This document shows, in pieces, positions 12,602-23,393 of a DNA stretch of 49,306 nucleotides (the first letter of the stretch is position 1; the number at the start of each line of letters is the position of its first letter). The position numbers were made by a program, and so were the translations under genes. The stretch covers positions 1 through 49,306 of the forward strand of contig NZ_MBPN01000034.1 in NCBI RefSeq assembly GCF_001695625.1. The letters run 5' to 3'. Below the pieces are notes generated by a model that was not told the DNA's origin, made no database searches, and saw nothing but the letters and a program-made list of their open reading frames with translations. This DNA comes from Pseudomonas defluvii. GTDB taxonomy: Bacteria; Pseudomonadota; Gammaproteobacteria; Pseudomonadales; Pseudomonadaceae.

Positions 12602-14107
12602 TCACGTTGTCAGCGTCCGCAGCAGGTTCTTGTAGTCCTCGCGGATATCCGCGTCGGATTCCTTGAGTTCGTTAATCTTGCGGCACGCGTGCAACACTGT
12701 GGTGTGGTCACGACCGCCAAATACGTCGCCAATTTCAGGCAAGCTGTGGTTGGTCAGTTCCTTGGACAACGCCATCGCCACTTGTCGTGGTCGCGCGACC
12801 GAGCGGGAACGCCGCTTGGACAACAGATCGGAGATCTTGATCTTGTAGTACTCGGCAACGGTGCGCTGGATGTTATCCACACTCACCAGTTTGTCCTGCA
12901 GCGCCAGCAGATCCTTGAGCGACTCCCGAATCAGTTCAATGGTGATGTCACGGCCCATGAAGTGCGAATGGGCAATAACCCGCTTGAGCGCACCTTCAAG
13001 TTCACGGACGTTGGAACGAATCCGCTGAGCGATAAAGAACGCCGCATCGTGCGGGAGATCGACCTTGGCCTGATCGGCCTTCTTCATCAGGATCGCCACC
13101 CGCGTCTCCAGCTCCGGTGGCTCGACGGCAACCGTCAATCCCCAACCGAAACGAGACTTCAGGCGTTCTTCCAGGCCTTCGATTTCCTTCGGGTAACGGT
13201 CACTGGTGAGAATGACCTGCTGACCACCCTCAAGCAAGGCGTTGAAGGTGTGGAAAAACTCTTCCTGCGAACGCTCTTTACGGGCAAAGAACTGAATGTC
13301 ATCGATCAGCAGCGCATCGACCGAACGGTAGAAACGCTTGAATTCGTTGATGGCATTGAGTTGCAGTGCCTTCACCATATCCGCAACAAAACGCTCGGAA
13401 TGCAGGTAGACAACCTTGGCATTCGGATTTTTCTTGAGCAGGTGGTTACCCACAGCGTGCATCAAGTGCGTTTTACCCAGGCCAACGCCCCCATAAAGGA
13501 AGAGGGGGTTATAGCCATGTTTCGGGTTGTCGGCCACTTGCCAGGCAGCCGCACGGGCCAACTGGTTGGATTTACCCTCGACAAAGTTCTCGAAGGTAAA
13601 GGTACGGTTCAGGTAGCTGGTGTGTTTCAACGCACCTTCAACCTGCACGGTTCGTTGTTCGGCCCGGCCGCCAGAAGCAGGGGGGGCGTTGTTTTCCCCC
13701 ATGGCATCGAAGCTATCGCGTGAAGGCGCATCCTCGATTTGAGCCACAACTGGCGCAGCGATCGGTTCAACGACCGGCGGGGCGACTTGAGCGGCTTGCG
13801 CCTGGGAAGCGGCAACAGCGGCCGCCAGCGGCGCATTGGGCGCAGCGCGAGGCGCAGAGCTGCGTCTGCTGCCTATTAATAAGGAAAGCGCTGGCGCAAT
13901 GCCGTTGCCCTGTTCGCCTAGCAGTTCGAGCAGACGCCCAAGGTACTTCTCATTGACCCAATCGAGAACGAAACGGTTGGGCGCATACACGCGCAACTCG
14001 TCGCCTTCGGCTTCGACCTGTAGCGGACGGATCCAGGTGTTGAATTGCTGGGCAGGCAGTTCATCGCGCAGAAGCTCTACGCACTGCTGCCAAAGTTCCA
14101 CTGACAC
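12602..14107 (-). CDS. dnaA: Chromosomal replication initiator DnaA
   Basis: DnaA (501 residues) binds DnaA boxes and opens oriC. The GTG at 14107 is chosen because AGGGG lies 7 nt upstream and the protein then starts MSVELWQQC as in other pseudomonads; a longer ATG frame reaches 14155. Domain I (1-80), an Ala/Pro-rich linker (about 80-160), the AAA+ domain with Walker A GGVGLGKT (206-213) and Walker [10 protein letters not shown], and the C-terminal box-binding domain with [15 protein letters not shown] are all present. It is transcribed away from oriC. Confidence 0.97.
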   Translation of the reverse strand: MSVELWQQCVELLRDELPAQQFNTWIRPLQVEAEGDELRVYAPNRFVLDWVNEKYLGRLLELLGEQGNGIAPALSLLIGSRRSSAPRAAPNAPLAAAVAASQAQAAQVAPPVVEPIAAPVVAQIEDAPSRDSFDAMGENNAPPASGGRAEQRTVQVEGALKHTSYLNRTFTFENFVEGKSNQLARAAAWQVADNPKHGYNPLFLYGGVGLGKTHLMHAVGNHLLKKNPNAKVVYLHSERFVADMVKALQLNAINEFKRFYRSVDALLIDDIQFFARKERSQEEFFHTFNALLEGGQQVILTSDRYPKEIEGLEERLKSRFGWGLTVAVEPPELETRVAILMKKADQAKVDLPHDAAFFIAQRIRSNVRELEGALKRVIAHSHFMGRDITIELIRESLKDLLALQDKLVSVDNIQRTVAEYYKIKISDLLSKRRSRSVARPRQVAMALSKELTNHSLPEIGDVFGGRDHTTVLHACRKINELKESDADIREDYKNLLRTLTT

Positions 14108-14689
14108 GGATATCCCCTGAGTTTGAAAGCCGGTGAGGCAAAAACAAGCAGCCATTGTACCCGACCGGCCGCGCAGTTATCCACATGCCGATGCGATGAG
14201 CGTGGTGATAGATCAGCGACTTAGTGAACAAAATGATGCCGGAGGGGTGTGAATAAGCCCTGTGGATAACCGTACCTGAGGTCTTTGCACAAGTCCGGGT
14301 CGAAATCTGTTGATAACTCGCGTGTTGATAACTCACATTTTTATCCACAGATTTTCCGAGCGTTCGGCACAGCCAGGGCACCGCTTCCCGACAAGGTTTA
14401 AATTCTCTGTACGCTATGAAGATAAAGGCCTGTAGAACCTTATCCACAGAATTCTTCTACATAAGCTTTATAAGATTTACAGAAAAGCTTTAAATAATTC
14501 CTCTCTCTTTTTTTATGTTTAGGTCTGAACCCTGTACCTCGACACGTTCACACCCAACCCCCACCCATGTGACCACCTATAAGGAAAAGCTGGTTGGAAA
14601 TTGACCTATGGCCTTGCTTTCTCTAGAATCGCCGATCTCTTAAAACGGGGGCCATTCCGGCCCGTAGTCGACGAACCAGGTAACACGCC
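14108..14689. other. oriC: oriC, chromosomal replication origin
   Basis: This is the dnaA-rpmH intergenic region, the known Pseudomonas origin location. Perfect DnaA boxes TTATCCACA lie at 14177-14185 (+), 14261-14269 (-), 14341-14349 (+) and 14440-14448 (+). Near-matches TGTTGATAA occur at 14308-14316 and 14323-14331. An AT-rich tract rich in AAGCTTTA motifs (about 14450-14522) follows the last box and is the likely unwinding element. The rpmH promoter lies at its right edge. Confidence 0.9.
14601..14629 (+). promoter_or_regulatory. Sigma-70 promoter of rpmH
   Basis: TTGACC (14601-14606) and TAGAAT (14624-14629) are separated by 17 nt, a near-ideal sigma-70 promoter. It reads into rpmH-rnpA-yidD-yidC. 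Confidence 0.8.
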
Positions 14690-14824
14690 ATGAAACGTAC
14701 TTTCCAACCAAGCACCATCAAGCGCGCTCGCACTCACGGTTTCCGTGCCCGTATGGCCACCAAGAACGGTCGTGCCGTTCTGTCGCGTCGTCGTGCCAAA
14801 GGCCGTAAGCGTCTGGCCGTTTGA
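14690..14824 (+). CDS. rpmH: 50S ribosomal protein L34
   Basis: This 44-residue protein is almost entirely Lys/Arg/Ala-rich ([20 protein letters not shown] and ending GRKRLAV), the full-length L34 sequence. It begins after AACCAGG. It opens the rpmH-rnpA-yidD-yidC operon, and the rnpA start lies only 13 nt beyond its stop. Confidence 0.97.
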
Positions 14825-14837
14825 TCATTCGGCACAG

Positions 14838-15239
14838 GTGGTGAGTCAGGACTTCAGTCGGGAAAAGCGTCTGCTGACCCCCCGACATTTCAAAGCGGTC
14901 TTCGACTCCCCAACCGGCAAGGTTCCAGGCAAGAATCTTTTGCTCCTTGCCCGCGAGAACGGTCTGGATCATCCCCGCTTGGGGCTTGTGATCGGAAAAA
15001 AGAGCGTCAAGCTCTCCGTTCAGCGAAATCGACTCAAGCGATTGATGCGCGACTCATTCCGCCTTCACCAAGATTTATTGGCAGGTTGGGATATCGTTAT
15101 CGTTGCGCGCAAAGGCCTGGGCGAGATCGAAAACCCAGAATTGCACCAACATTTTGGCAAGCTCTGGAAGCGTCTTGCGCGTAATCGGCCCGCTCCAGCG
15201 CCAACCGAATCCGTAGGGGTAGACAGTCCAGATGCGTAA
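14838..15239 (+). CDS. rnpA: Ribonuclease P protein component
   Basis: RnpA (133 residues from the GTG at 14838) is the basic protein cofactor of RNase P, which trims the 5' ends of tRNA precursors. The hallmark RNR segment is present ([16 protein letters not shown]), along with [17 protein letters not shown] near the start. A second GTG one codon later is possible. The 3' end overlaps yidD by 8 nt. Confidence 0.95.
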   Translation: MVSQDFSREKRLLTPRHFKAVFDSPTGKVPGKNLLLLARENGLDHPRLGLVIGKKSVKLSVQRNRLKRLMRDSFRLHQDLLAGWDIVIVARKGLGEIENPELHQHFGKLWKRLARNRPAPAPTESVGVDSPDA

Positions 15240-15477
15240 ACTGGTACTCGTTCCGATCCAGTTTTACCGTTACGCCATTAGTCCTCTGATGGCCAATCAC
15301 TGTCGTTTCTACCCCTCCTGCTCCTGCTACGCACTCGAAGCCATTGAGTCTCATGGTCTTCTGCGTGGCAGTTGGCTGACCGTTCGTCGACTGGGGCGTT
15401 GCCATCCGTGGAACCCTGGTGGATACGACCCGGTTCCGCCCGCTTCTTCTTCCCGTACTTCTTCGATAGCCGAGTAA
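15232..15477 (+). CDS. yidD: Membrane protein insertion efficiency factor YidD
   Basis: This 81-residue protein has the conserved YidD core ([23 protein letters not shown] and [14 protein letters not shown]). It is a small, cysteine-containing peripheral inner-membrane protein that helps YidC-dependent insertion. It overlaps rnpA by 8 nt and ends 2 nt before yidC, so translational coupling is likely. Confidence 0.95.
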   Translation: MRKLVLVPIQFYRYAISPLMANHCRFYPSCSCYALEAIESHGLLRGSWLTVRRLGRCHPWNPGGYDPVPPASSSRTSSIAE

Positions 15478-15479
15478 TC

Positions 15480-17153
15480 ATGGATATTAAACGCACGATC
15501 CTGATCGTCGCCCTGGCAATCGTGTCTTATGTCATGGTTCTTAAGTGGAACCAGGACTACGGACAGGCAGCCTTGCCGACCCAGAACGCCGCCACCGCGC
15601 CGGCGTTGCCGGACACCGCGCGGGCCGCAAGCAATTCCGCCAGTGCCGATGTTCCGAGCGCCAACCCCGAGTCGAATTCGACCGAACTGGCCCCGGTTGC
15701 CATCAGCAAAGACCTGATTCGGGTCAAGACCGATGTTCTTGATCTGGCTATCGATCCCAATGGCGGTGATATCGCGCAGCTGATGCTGCCGAAATACCCA
15801 CGCCGTCAGGACCATCCCGATATTCCGTTCCAGCTGTTCGACAACGGCGGCGAGCGCGTTTACCTGGCACAGAGCGGTCTGACCGGTACCAACGGCCCGG
15901 ATGCTCGTCCATCTGGTCGCCCGCTGTACGCTACCGAACAGAAAAGTTATCAACTGGCCGACGGTCAGGATCAACTGGTCGTCGACCTGAAGTTCAGCGA
16001 CAACGGCGTCAACTACATCAAGCGCTTTACACTCAAGCGCGGTGAGTACGACCTGACGGTCAGCTACCTGATCGACAACCAGAGCGGTCAGGCCTGGAGC
16101 GGCAACCTGTTTGCCCAGCTCAAGCGCGATGCCAGCTCGGATCCGTCCTCGAGCACTGCCACCGGTACTGCCACTTACCTGGGTGCTGCCCTGTGGACAA
16201 GTGCAGAGCCGTACAAAAAAGTGTCGATGAAAGACATCGACAAGGGCAATCTGAAAGAAAATGTGTCTGGTGGTTGGGTAGCCTGGCTGCAGCACTACTT
16301 CGTGACGGCCTGGATTCCGAACAAGTCTGACAACAACATCGTTCAGACGCGCAAGGACAGCCAAGGCAACTACATCATCGGTTTCACTGGCCCGACACTG
16401 GAAGTCGCTGCAGGTGGTAAAGCCGAAACCAGCACCATGCTGTATGCCGGTCCGAAAATTCAGTCCAAGCTCAAGGAGTTGTCCCCAGGCCTGGAACTGA
16501 CCGTCGACTACGGCATTCTCTGGTTCATTGCCCAGCCAATTTTCTGGCTGCTGCAACATATCCACAGCCTCCTGGGTAACTGGGGCTGGTCGATCATTGT
16601 CCTGACCATGCTGATCAAGGCACTGTTCTTCCCGCTGTCGGCTGCCAGCTATCGTTCGATGGCGCGCATGCGTGCCGTGGCACCCAAGCTTGCTTCGCTG
16701 AAAGAACAATTTGGCGATGACCGGCAGAAAATGTCGCAGGCCATGATGGAGCTGTACAAGAAAGAGAAGATCAACCCGCTGGGCGGCTGCCTGCCGATCC
16801 TGGTGCAGATGCCAGTCTTCCTTTCGCTGTACTGGGTGTTGCTGGAAAGCGTGGAAATGCGCCAGGCACCTTGGATGTTCTGGATTACCGACCTGTCGAT
16901 CAAGGATCCGTTCTTCATCCTGCCGATCATCATGGGCGCGACCATGTTCATTCAGCAGCGCCTGAACCCAACCCCGCCGGATCCGATGCAGGCCAAGGTG
17001 ATGAAGCTGATGCCAATCATCTTCACCTTCTTCTTCCTGTGGTTCCCTGCAGGTCTGGTGCTGTACTGGGTTGTGAACAACGTGTTGTCCATCACTCAGC
17101 AGTGGTACATCACCCGTAGCATCGAAGCGGCTAGCAAGAAAGCTGCTGCATAA
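15480..17153 (+). CDS. yidC: Membrane protein insertase YidC
   Basis: YidC (557 residues) inserts inner-membrane proteins with or without SecYEG. An N-terminal membrane helix (MDIKRTILIVALAIVSYVMV) is followed by a low-complexity Ala/Ser/Pro linker, the periplasmic P1 domain (about 80-340) and the Oxa1-like core of five helices from about 350. The core includes LYKKEKINPLGGCLP and the C-terminal FFLWFPAGLVLYWVVNN. The ATG at 15480 is chosen over longer in-frame starts that fall in yidD. Confidence 0.97.
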   Translation: MDIKRTILIVALAIVSYVMVLKWNQDYGQAALPTQNAATAPALPDTARAASNSASADVPSANPESNSTELAPVAISKDLIRVKTDVLDLAIDPNGGDIAQLMLPKYPRRQDHPDIPFQLFDNGGERVYLAQSGLTGTNGPDARPSGRPLYATEQKSYQLADGQDQLVVDLKFSDNGVNYIKRFTLKRGEYDLTVSYLIDNQSGQAWSGNLFAQLKRDASSDPSSSTATGTATYLGAALWTSAEPYKKVSMKDIDKGNLKENVSGGWVAWLQHYFVTAWIPNKSDNNIVQTRKDSQGNYIIGFTGPTLEVAAGGKAETSTMLYAGPKIQSKLKELSPGLELTVDYGILWFIAQPIFWLLQHIHSLLGNWGWSIIVLTMLIKALFFPLSAASYRSMARMRAVAPKLASLKEQFGDDRQKMSQAMMELYKKEKINPLGGCLPILVQMPVFLSLYWVLLESVEMRQAPWMFWITDLSIKDPFFILPIIMGATMFIQQRLNPTPPDPMQAKVMKLMPIIFTFFFLWFPAGLVLYWVVNNVLSITQQWYITRSIEAASKKAAA

Positions 17154-17178
17154 CGGGTTAGCCAGCTAACCTGTGGAT

Positions 17179-17203
17179 AAACGCCCCCTCGTGGGGCGTT
17201 TTG
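17179..17203 (+). terminator. Intrinsic terminator after yidC
   Basis: AACGCCCC and GGGGCGTT form a stem with a short CTCGT-type loop, flanked by A on the left and TTTT on the right. A perfect DnaA box (TGTGGATAA, 17172-17180) overlaps its left edge. Confidence 0.85.
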
Positions 17204-17236
17204 CTATCTGTCGTTTTTGTCGTGAGGCCATCGATC

Positions 17237-18607
17237 ATGAATACTCCGCGTGAAACCATCGCTGCCATCGCCACCGCCCAAGGGCGCGGAGGGGTAGGGA
17301 TTGTGCGTATCTCCGGCCCCTTGGCGAGCCAAGCCGGGTTGTTGATCGCTGGCCGGACACTAACCCCGCGCTACGCGCATTACGGGCCTTTTCGCGGCGA
17401 CGATGGCCAGGTCATCGACGAAGGGCTGGCGCTGTACTTCCCTGGACCGAATTCGTTTACCGGTGAAGACGTACTCGAACTCCAGGGGCACGGTGGCCCG
17501 GTGGTGCTGGACATGCTCTTGCAGCGTTGCCTGCAGTTGGGCTGCCGGCTTGCTCGCCCAGGTGAATTCAGCGAGCGTGCTTTTCTCAACGACAAGCTTG
17601 ACCTGGCGCAGGCCGAAGCAATTGCCGATCTAATCGAGGCCAGTTCTGCACAAGCGGCACGTAACGCCTTGCGTTCGTTGCAGGGTGAGTTTTCCCGACG
17701 TGTGGATAAACTCACCGAGAGGTTGATCAACCTGCGCATCTACGTGGAAGCAGCCATCGACTTCCCTGAAGAGGAAATCGACTTCCTTGCCGATGGCCAT
17801 GTCTTGAGCATGCTTGATCAGGTACGTGCTGAATTATCCACAGTACTGCGCGAAGCCGGGCAGGGGGCCTTGCTGCGCGATGGCATGAACGTGGTTATTG
17901 CCGGGCGCCCCAACGCGGGCAAATCCAGCCTGTTGAACGTGCTCGCCGGTCGCGAGGCAGCCATCGTCACTGATATTGCCGGTACTACCCGGGACATTCT
18001 TCGTGAACATATCCACATCGATGGCATGCCGCTGCATGTCATCGATACCGCCGGTTTGCGTGACACCGACGACCATGTGGAAAAGATTGGTGTAGAACGC
18101 GCACTGAAAGCTATTGGCGAGGCCGACCGGGTATTGCTGGTGGTGGATAGCACCGCACCTGAAGCCAGCGATCCATTTGCGCTCTGGCCAGAGTTCCTTG
18201 ATCTGCGCCCGGATCCCGCCAAGGTCACCCTGATTCGCAACAAGGCGGACCTCAGTGGTGAGCCGATCACCATGACGCACAGCGATGATGGCCATGTCAC
18301 CATTACCTTGAGTGCCAAGGATACGGACATGGGGCTTGATCTACTGCGCGAACACCTCAAGGCCTGCATGGGTTATGAACAGACCGCCGAGAGCAGCTTC
18401 AGCGCTCGCAGGCGCCACCTGGAAGCGCTCCGCCAGGCCAGCGACAACCTTGAACACGGTCGTGCACAGTTGACCCTGGCTGGCGCTGGTGAGCTTTTGG
18501 CTGAAGACCTGCGTCAGGCACAACAAGCTCTTGGTGAAATCACCGGTGCATTCAGCTCCGACGACTTGTTGGGCCGAATCTTCTCCAGCTTCTGCATCGG
18601 CAAGTAA
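17237..18607 (+). CDS. mnmE: tRNA modification GTPase MnmE
   Basis: MnmE (456 residues) works with MnmG to add the cmnm5 group to the wobble uridine of certain tRNAs. The N-terminal folate-binding domain starts [19 protein letters not shown]. The G domain has GRPNAGKSS near residue 222, DIAGTTRD and DTAGLRD. The protein ends with the catalytic CIGK motif. It contains two internal perfect DnaA boxes (17701-17709 and 17834-17842). Confidence 0.97.
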   Translation: MNTPRETIAAIATAQGRGGVGIVRISGPLASQAGLLIAGRTLTPRYAHYGPFRGDDGQVIDEGLALYFPGPNSFTGEDVLELQGHGGPVVLDMLLQRCLQLGCRLARPGEFSERAFLNDKLDLAQAEAIADLIEASSAQAARNALRSLQGEFSRRVDKLTERLINLRIYVEAAIDFPEEEIDFLADGHVLSMLDQVRAELSTVLREAGQGALLRDGMNVVIAGRPNAGKSSLLNVLAGREAAIVTDIAGTTRDILREHIHIDGMPLHVIDTAGLRDTDDHVEKIGVERALKAIGEADRVLLVVDSTAPEASDPFALWPEFLDLRPDPAKVTLIRNKADLSGEPITMTHSDDGHVTITLSAKDTDMGLDLLREHLKACMGYEQTAESSFSARRRHLEALRQASDNLEHGRAQLTLAGAGELLAEDLRQAQQALGEITGAFSSDDLLGRIFSSFCIGK

Positions 18608-19119
18608 GCACCTTATCCACAGTCGGCTCAGTTTCGAGCCGACTGCTGCGCGTCATCTCCCGCCTTTCTCTCCCGACACGAATGCATTCACAGGTCACGC
18701 CTGAGGGTTTTTCCTGCCCGCGTACTGGCTACCTGTGAATTAAGCCCTGTGGAAAACTCACCTTCAGCTCCGTTGATAACTGGCCTTCAAGGTTGGAGAT
18801 AACCTGCGCTGTGGGTAACTAGCCATTTGATCCACAGGCTTAAAGCGCTTATCCAGAACGCTCAGACCCACTAGATCACAGGCTTATAAATCGCTGTACA
18901 CGACGTAGATAAAGGCCTGTAGCACTTTATCCACAGAAAGGTGGCTGCATAAGAATAAACATAAAAACAAAGCTTTAATAAATTTCTCTCTTTAATTTCT
19001 ATTGCCTGCCACTCATCCACAGGCTGGTTAAATTTTGTGCAAAAGGTTCCTTTAGAGGGGGGGAAGTCCCTATACTTGTCGGCTATCCCTTATTTATTCG
19101 CGAAACAGGCACGAGGTGC
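18608..19119. other. Second DnaA-box cluster, oriC-like module upstream of mnmG
   Basis: This 512-bp gap has perfect boxes at 18613-18621 and 18927-18935. One-mismatch boxes lie at 18748-18756, 18810-18818, 18828-18836, 18849-18857 and 19013-19021, and an AT-rich tract spans about 18955-19005. It shares with oriC the 15-mer GATAAAGGCCTGTAG, a box exactly 4 nt after it, and AAAGCTTTAA followed by a CTCTCT tract, so the two modules look duplicated. I recall DnaA-box clusters being reported near gidA in pseudomonads. Origin activity here is not established. Confidence 0.65.
18621..18644 (+). terminator. Stem-loop after mnmE
   Basis: AGTCGGCTC and GAGCCGACT form a perfect 9-bp stem around a 6-nt loop. 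There is no T tract, so it is either a weak or Rho-assisted terminator or an mRNA-stabilising hairpin. It begins at the last base of a DnaA box. Confidence 0.5.
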
Positions 19120-21015
19120 GTGGTGGATTTCCCTTCCCGTTTTGAAGTGATCGTCATCGGCGGCGGCCATGCCGGTACCGAGGCTGCGCTTGCGTCAGCA
19201 CGCATGGGTGTGAAAACCCTGCTGTTGACCCACAACGTGGAAACCCTCGGTCATATGAGTTGCAACCCGGCCATCGGTGGTATTGGCAAAAGCCACCTGG
19301 TCAAGGAAATCGATGCACTCGGTGGCGCAATGGCGCTGGCAACCGACAAGAGTGGTATCCAGTTCCGCGTTCTGAACAACCGCAAAGGTCCGGCAGTACG
19401 TGCCACCCGTGCACAGGCAGACCGTGCGATCTACAAGTCGGTAGTGCGCGAGATCCTTGAGAACCAGCCCAACCTGTGGATATTCCAGCAGTCGTGCGAC
19501 GACCTGATCGTCGAGCAGGACCAGGTGCGTGGTGTGGTTACTCAAATGGGCCTGCGTTTCTTCGCCGATGCAGTGGTACTGACCACCGGTACTTTCCTTG
19601 GTGGACTTATCCACATCGGTTTGCAGAACTACTCCGGTGGTCGTGCCGGTGATCCACCGTCGATTGCCCTGGCACATCGCCTGCGTGAATTGCCCTTACG
19701 GGTTGGTCGTCTGAAAACCGGCACCCCGCCGCGTATCGATGGTCGCTCTGTGGATTTCTCGGTGATGACCGAACAGGCGGGTGACACGCCCACCCCGGTG
19801 ATGTCGTTCATGGGGTCGCAGCAGATGCACCCGCGCCAGGTCAGTTGCTGGATTACCCACACCAACGCACGCACCCATGAAATCATTGCGTCGAACCTTG
19901 ATCGTTCGCCAATGTACTCCGGTGTCATCGAGGGTATTGGCCCGCGTTACTGCCCTTCGATCGAAGACAAGATTCACCGCTTTGCGGACAAGGAGAGCCA
20001 TCAGGTCTTTATCGAACCTGAAGGCCTGACGACACACGAGCTGTATCCGAACGGGATATCCACATCCCTGCCATTCGACGTGCAACTGCAGATCGTTCGA
20101 TCGATCCGCGGCATGGAGAATGCGCACATCGTTCGTCCGGGTTATGCCATCGAGTACGATTACTTCGATCCACGAGATCTCAAGTACAGCCTTGAAACCA
20201 AAGTGATTGGCGGCCTTTTCTTTGCTGGCCAGATCAACGGCACCACCGGCTACGAAGAAGCCGGTGCACAAGGATTGCTGGCCGGGACCAACGCCGCATT
20301 GCGTGCACAGGGCCGTGAAAGCTGGTGCCCGCGCCGCGATGAAGCGTATATCGGTGTGTTGGTCGACGACCTGATCACCCTCGGTACTCAAGAGCCGTAC
20401 CGCATGTTCACTTCTCGGGCCGAGTACCGGTTGATCCTGCGTGAAGACAACGCCGACCTGCGTCTGACCGAAAAAGGTCGCGAACTGGGCCTGGTCGACG
20501 ACGCCCGTTGGGCGGCCTTTACCGCTAAACGCGAAGGTATCGAGCGCGAAGAACAACGTTTGAAAAGCACCTGGGTACGCCCTGGTACGGCGCAAGGCCA
20601 AGCCATTGCAGAGAAATTCGGTACGCCGCTGAGCCATGAGTACAACCTGCTCAACCTGCTCACCCGTCCGGAAATCGATTACGCCGGTTTGATTGAAGTC
20701 ACCGGTAGCGAAGGCATTGATCCACAAGTTGCCGAGCAGGTCGAAATCAAGACCAAGTACGCCGGCTACATCGATCGCCAGCAGGAAGAAATTGCTCGTC
20801 TGCGTGCCAGCGAAGATACCCGTCTGCCCGAGGATATCGACTACACGAACATTTCCGGGCTTTCCAAGGAAATTCAGAGCAAACTCAGCCAGAGTCGTCC
20901 GGAAACATTGGGTCAGGCTTCCCGTATCCCTGGCGTAACCCCGGCAGCAATTTCACTCTTGCTGATTCACCTGAAAAAACGCGGCGCAGGCCGTGAGTTG
21001 GAGCAAAGCGCTTGA
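19120..21015 (+). CDS. mnmG: tRNA modification enzyme MnmG (GidA)
   Basis: MnmG (631 residues) is the FAD- and NADH-dependent partner of MnmE. The dinucleotide motif GGGHAGTEA is at 14-22, the conserved [13 protein letters not shown] follows, and a helical C-terminal domain binds MnmE. The start is GTG at 19120, with GAGG just upstream; a second GTG one codon on is possible. A TATACT -10 element lies at 19071-19076 with only a weak -35. The 3' end overlaps the rsmG start. A perfect DnaA box lies inside (19607-19615). Confidence 0.97.
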   Translation: MVDFPSRFEVIVIGGGHAGTEAALASARMGVKTLLLTHNVETLGHMSCNPAIGGIGKSHLVKEIDALGGAMALATDKSGIQFRVLNNRKGPAVRATRAQADRAIYKSVVREILENQPNLWIFQQSCDDLIVEQDQVRGVVTQMGLRFFADAVVLTTGTFLGGLIHIGLQNYSGGRAGDPPSIALAHRLRELPLRVGRLKTGTPPRIDGRSVDFSVMTEQAGDTPTPVMSFMGSQQMHPRQVSCWITHTNARTHEIIASNLDRSPMYSGVIEGIGPRYCPSIEDKIHRFADKESHQVFIEPEGLTTHELYPNGISTSLPFDVQLQIVRSIRGMENAHIVRPGYAIEYDYFDPRDLKYSLETKVIGGLFFAGQINGTTGYEEAGAQGLLAGTNAALRAQGRESWCPRRDEAYIGVLVDDLITLGTQEPYRMFTSRAEYRLILREDNADLRLTEKGRELGLVDDARWAAFTAKREGIEREEQRLKSTWVRPGTAQGQAIAEKFGTPLSHEYNLLNLLTRPEIDYAGLIEVTGSEGIDPQVAEQVEIKTKYAGYIDRQQEEIARLRASEDTRLPEDIDYTNISGLSKEIQSKLSQSRPETLGQASRIPGVTPAAISLLLIHLKKRGAGRELEQSA

Positions 21016-21656
21016 GTTCCATGGTCACCCCTCAACATGCCGAAGAGTTGTCCACAGGCGCCCGCGAACTGGGCGTCGAGTTGAGTGCCAGCCAGCAGGA
21101 GCAACTGCTGGCGTACCTGGCACTGCTGATCAAGTGGAACAAGGCGTATAACCTGACCGCTGTGCGTAACCCGGACGAGATGGTTTCCCGTCATTTGCTC
21201 GACAGCCTGAGTGTAATGCCGTTTATCCACAGCGAGCGTTGGCTTGACGTCGGCAGCGGCGGTGGCATGCCCGGTATTCCATTGGCTATCCTGCATCCGG
21301 AAAAGCAGGTCACGGTGCTCGACAGCAATGGCAAGAAAACCCGCTTCCTGACTCAGGTAAAGCTGGAATTGAAACTGGATAACCTGCAAGTTATCCACAA
21401 TCGGGTTGAGGCGTTCCAGCCGGAGCGCCCTTTCACCGGAATCATTTCGCGTGCTTTCAGCAGCATGGAAAACTTCACTAACTGGACGCGGCACCTGGGG
21501 GATACCCAGACGCAGTGGCTGGCAATGAAAGGGCTGCATCCAGCTGATGAGCTGGTAGCATTGCCGGCAGATTTCAAAGTGGATAGCGAGCAGGCCTTGA
21601 CCGTACCGGGTTGCCAAGGCCAGCGCCATCTGCTGATACTGCGCCGCACGGCATGA
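21012..21656 (+). CDS. rsmG: 16S rRNA (guanine-527-N7) methyltransferase RsmG
   Basis: RsmG (214 residues) methylates G527 of 16S rRNA using S-adenosylmethionine. The SAM-binding glycine loop is [15 protein letters not shown]. The start is TTG at 21012, overlapping the mnmG stop; it gives [13 protein letters not shown] as in relatives, and an ATG at 21021 is the alternative. Two perfect DnaA boxes are embedded (21223-21231 and 21391-21399). It forms an operon with mnmG, and parA follows after 18 bp. Confidence 0.96.
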   Translation: MSSMVTPQHAEELSTGARELGVELSASQQEQLLAYLALLIKWNKAYNLTAVRNPDEMVSRHLLDSLSVMPFIHSERWLDVGSGGGMPGIPLAILHPEKQVTVLDSNGKKTRFLTQVKLELKLDNLQVIHNRVEAFQPERPFTGIISRAFSSMENFTNWTRHLGDTQTQWLAMKGLHPADELVALPADFKVDSEQALTVPGCQGQRHLLILRRTA

Positions 21657-21674
21657 CTGGGAACACAAGCAAGA

Positions 21675-22466
21675 ATGGCTAAGGTATTCGCAATCGCGAA
21701 CCAGAAGGGTGGTGTGGGTAAGACCACCACCTGTATCAATCTCGCAGCATCGCTGGTGGCGACCAAGCGCCGCGTGCTGCTGATCGATCTCGATCCACAG
21801 GGCAACGCCACCATGGGCAGTGGTGTGGATAAACACGTCCTGGAACATTCGGTCTATGACCTGTTGATCGGTGAATGCGATCTGGCCCAGGCCATGCGCT
21901 TCTCCGAGCACGGTGGTTATCAACTGCTGCCGGCCAACCGTGACCTGACCGCCGCCGAGGTGGTGTTGCTGGAAATGCAGATGAAGGAGAGTCGCCTGCG
22001 TACCGCGCTGGCGCCGATCCGTGAAAGCTACGACTACATCCTCATCGATTGCCCGCCGTCGTTGTCGATGTTGACCCTCAACGCCTTGGTCGCGTCCGAT
22101 GGCGTGATCATTCCGATGCAATGTGAATACTTTGCGCTGGAAGGTTTGAGTGACCTTGTGGATAACATCAAGCGGATTGCCGAGCGGCTTAATCCACAGC
22201 TGAAGATCGAAGGTTTGCTGCGGACCATGTATGACCCGCGCCTGAGCCTGATCAACGATGTATCGGCGCAGCTCAAGGAGCATTTCGGTGATCAGCTGTA
22301 CGACACCGTGATCCCGCGCAACATTCGCCTGGCCGAGGCACCAAGCTTCGGCATGCCGGCGCTGGCCTATGACAAGCAATCGCGCGGTGCCTTGGCCTAC
22401 TTGGCCCTGGCCGGTGAGATGGTGCGTCGCCAGCGTCGTCAATCTCGCACTGCACAAGCAACTTAA
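21675..22466 (+). CDS. parA: Chromosome partitioning ATPase ParA (Soj)
   Basis: ParA (263 residues) is a deviant-Walker ATPase that drives origin segregation with ParB. The motif KGGVGKTT is at 11-18, DLDPQGNAT is the Walker A' region and IDCPPSLSML is Walker B. It lies 18 bp after rsmG and 9 bp before parB. Two perfect DnaA boxes lie in the gene (21824-21832 and 22157-22165). Confidence 0.97.
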   Translation: MAKVFAIANQKGGVGKTTTCINLAASLVATKRRVLLIDLDPQGNATMGSGVDKHVLEHSVYDLLIGECDLAQAMRFSEHGGYQLLPANRDLTAAEVVLLEMQMKESRLRTALAPIRESYDYILIDCPPSLSMLTLNALVASDGVIIPMQCEYFALEGLSDLVDNIKRIAERLNPQLKIEGLLRTMYDPRLSLINDVSAQLKEHFGDQLYDTVIPRNIRLAEAPSFGMPALAYDKQSRGALAYLALAGEMVRRQRRQSRTAQAT

Positions 22467-22475
22467 GGAATCCGT

Positions 22476-23348
22476 ATGGCCGTTAAGAAACGAGGTCTCG
22501 GACGTGGGTTGGATGCACTGCTGAGTGGTCCGACTGTCAGCGCGCTCGAAGAGCAGGCTGTCAAAGTCGATCAGAAAGAACTGCAACACCTGCCGCTCGA
22601 CCTGATCGAGCGCGGGAAGTACCAACCTCGCCGCGACATGGATCCGCAGGCGTTGGAGGAATTGGCGCACTCGATCCGTAGCCAGGGCGTCATGCAGCCG
22701 ATCGTGGTTCGTCCGATCGCTGACAATCGCTACGAAATCATTGCGGGTGAGCGCCGCTGGCGCGCCAGTCAGCAGGCCGGCATGGATACCATTCCGGCAA
22801 TGGTTCGTGATGTGCCCGATGAGGCAGCCATCGCGATGGCGCTGATCGAGAACATCCAGCGCGAGGACCTCAACCCGGTGGAAGAGGCGATTGCCCTGCA
22901 ACGGCTGCAGCATGAGTTCCAGCTGACCCAGCAGCAGGTTGCTGATGCCGTGGGCAAGTCGCGGGTTACCGTGGCCAACCTGTTGCGCTTGATCACCCTG
23001 CCGGAAGTCATCAAGACCATGCTCTCCCATGGAGATCTGGAAATGGGCCATGCACGTGCATTGCTCGGATTGCCGGATGAGCAACAGGTTGATGGGGCGC
23101 GACATGTTGTCGCACGTGGACTGACGGTGCGCCAGACTGAAGCACTGGTCCGTCAGTGGCTCAATGGCAAGCCTGAACCGGTCGAACCGGCCAAGCCTGA
23201 TCCGGACATCGCACGCCTTGAACAGCGGCTCGCAGAGCGGTTGGGCTCGGCTGTCCAGATCCGTCATGGGAACAAGGGCAAGGGCCAGTTGGTGATTCGT
23301 TATAACTCACTGGATGAGTTGCAGGGCGTCCTTGCTCACATCCGCTGA
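22476..23348 (+). CDS. parB: Chromosome partitioning protein ParB
   Basis: ParB (290 residues) is a CTP-dependent clamp that loads at parS and spreads. The N-terminal start MAVKKRGLGRGLDALL includes the ParA-contacting stretch. The CTP-binding motif GERRWRA is at 91-97 and ENIQRE at 125-130. The helix-turn-helix (TQQQVADAVGKSRVTVANLL, 151-170) reads parS, and a C-terminal dimer domain follows. Its targets in this window are the parS sites in recF and the site in the Tn7-like element. Confidence 0.97.
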   Translation: MAVKKRGLGRGLDALLSGPTVSALEEQAVKVDQKELQHLPLDLIERGKYQPRRDMDPQALEELAHSIRSQGVMQPIVVRPIADNRYEIIAGERRWRASQQAGMDTIPAMVRDVPDEAAIAMALIENIQREDLNPVEEAIALQRLQHEFQLTQQQVADAVGKSRVTVANLLRLITLPEVIKTMLSHGDLEMGHARALLGLPDEQQVDGARHVVARGLTVRQTEALVRQWLNGKPEPVEPAKPDPDIARLEQRLAERLGSAVQIRHGNKGKGQLVIRYNSLDELQGVLAHIR

Positions 23349-23393
23349 AACAATTCCTGTTGTAGCGCACAGTCGGAAATCACTACCCAGCAG

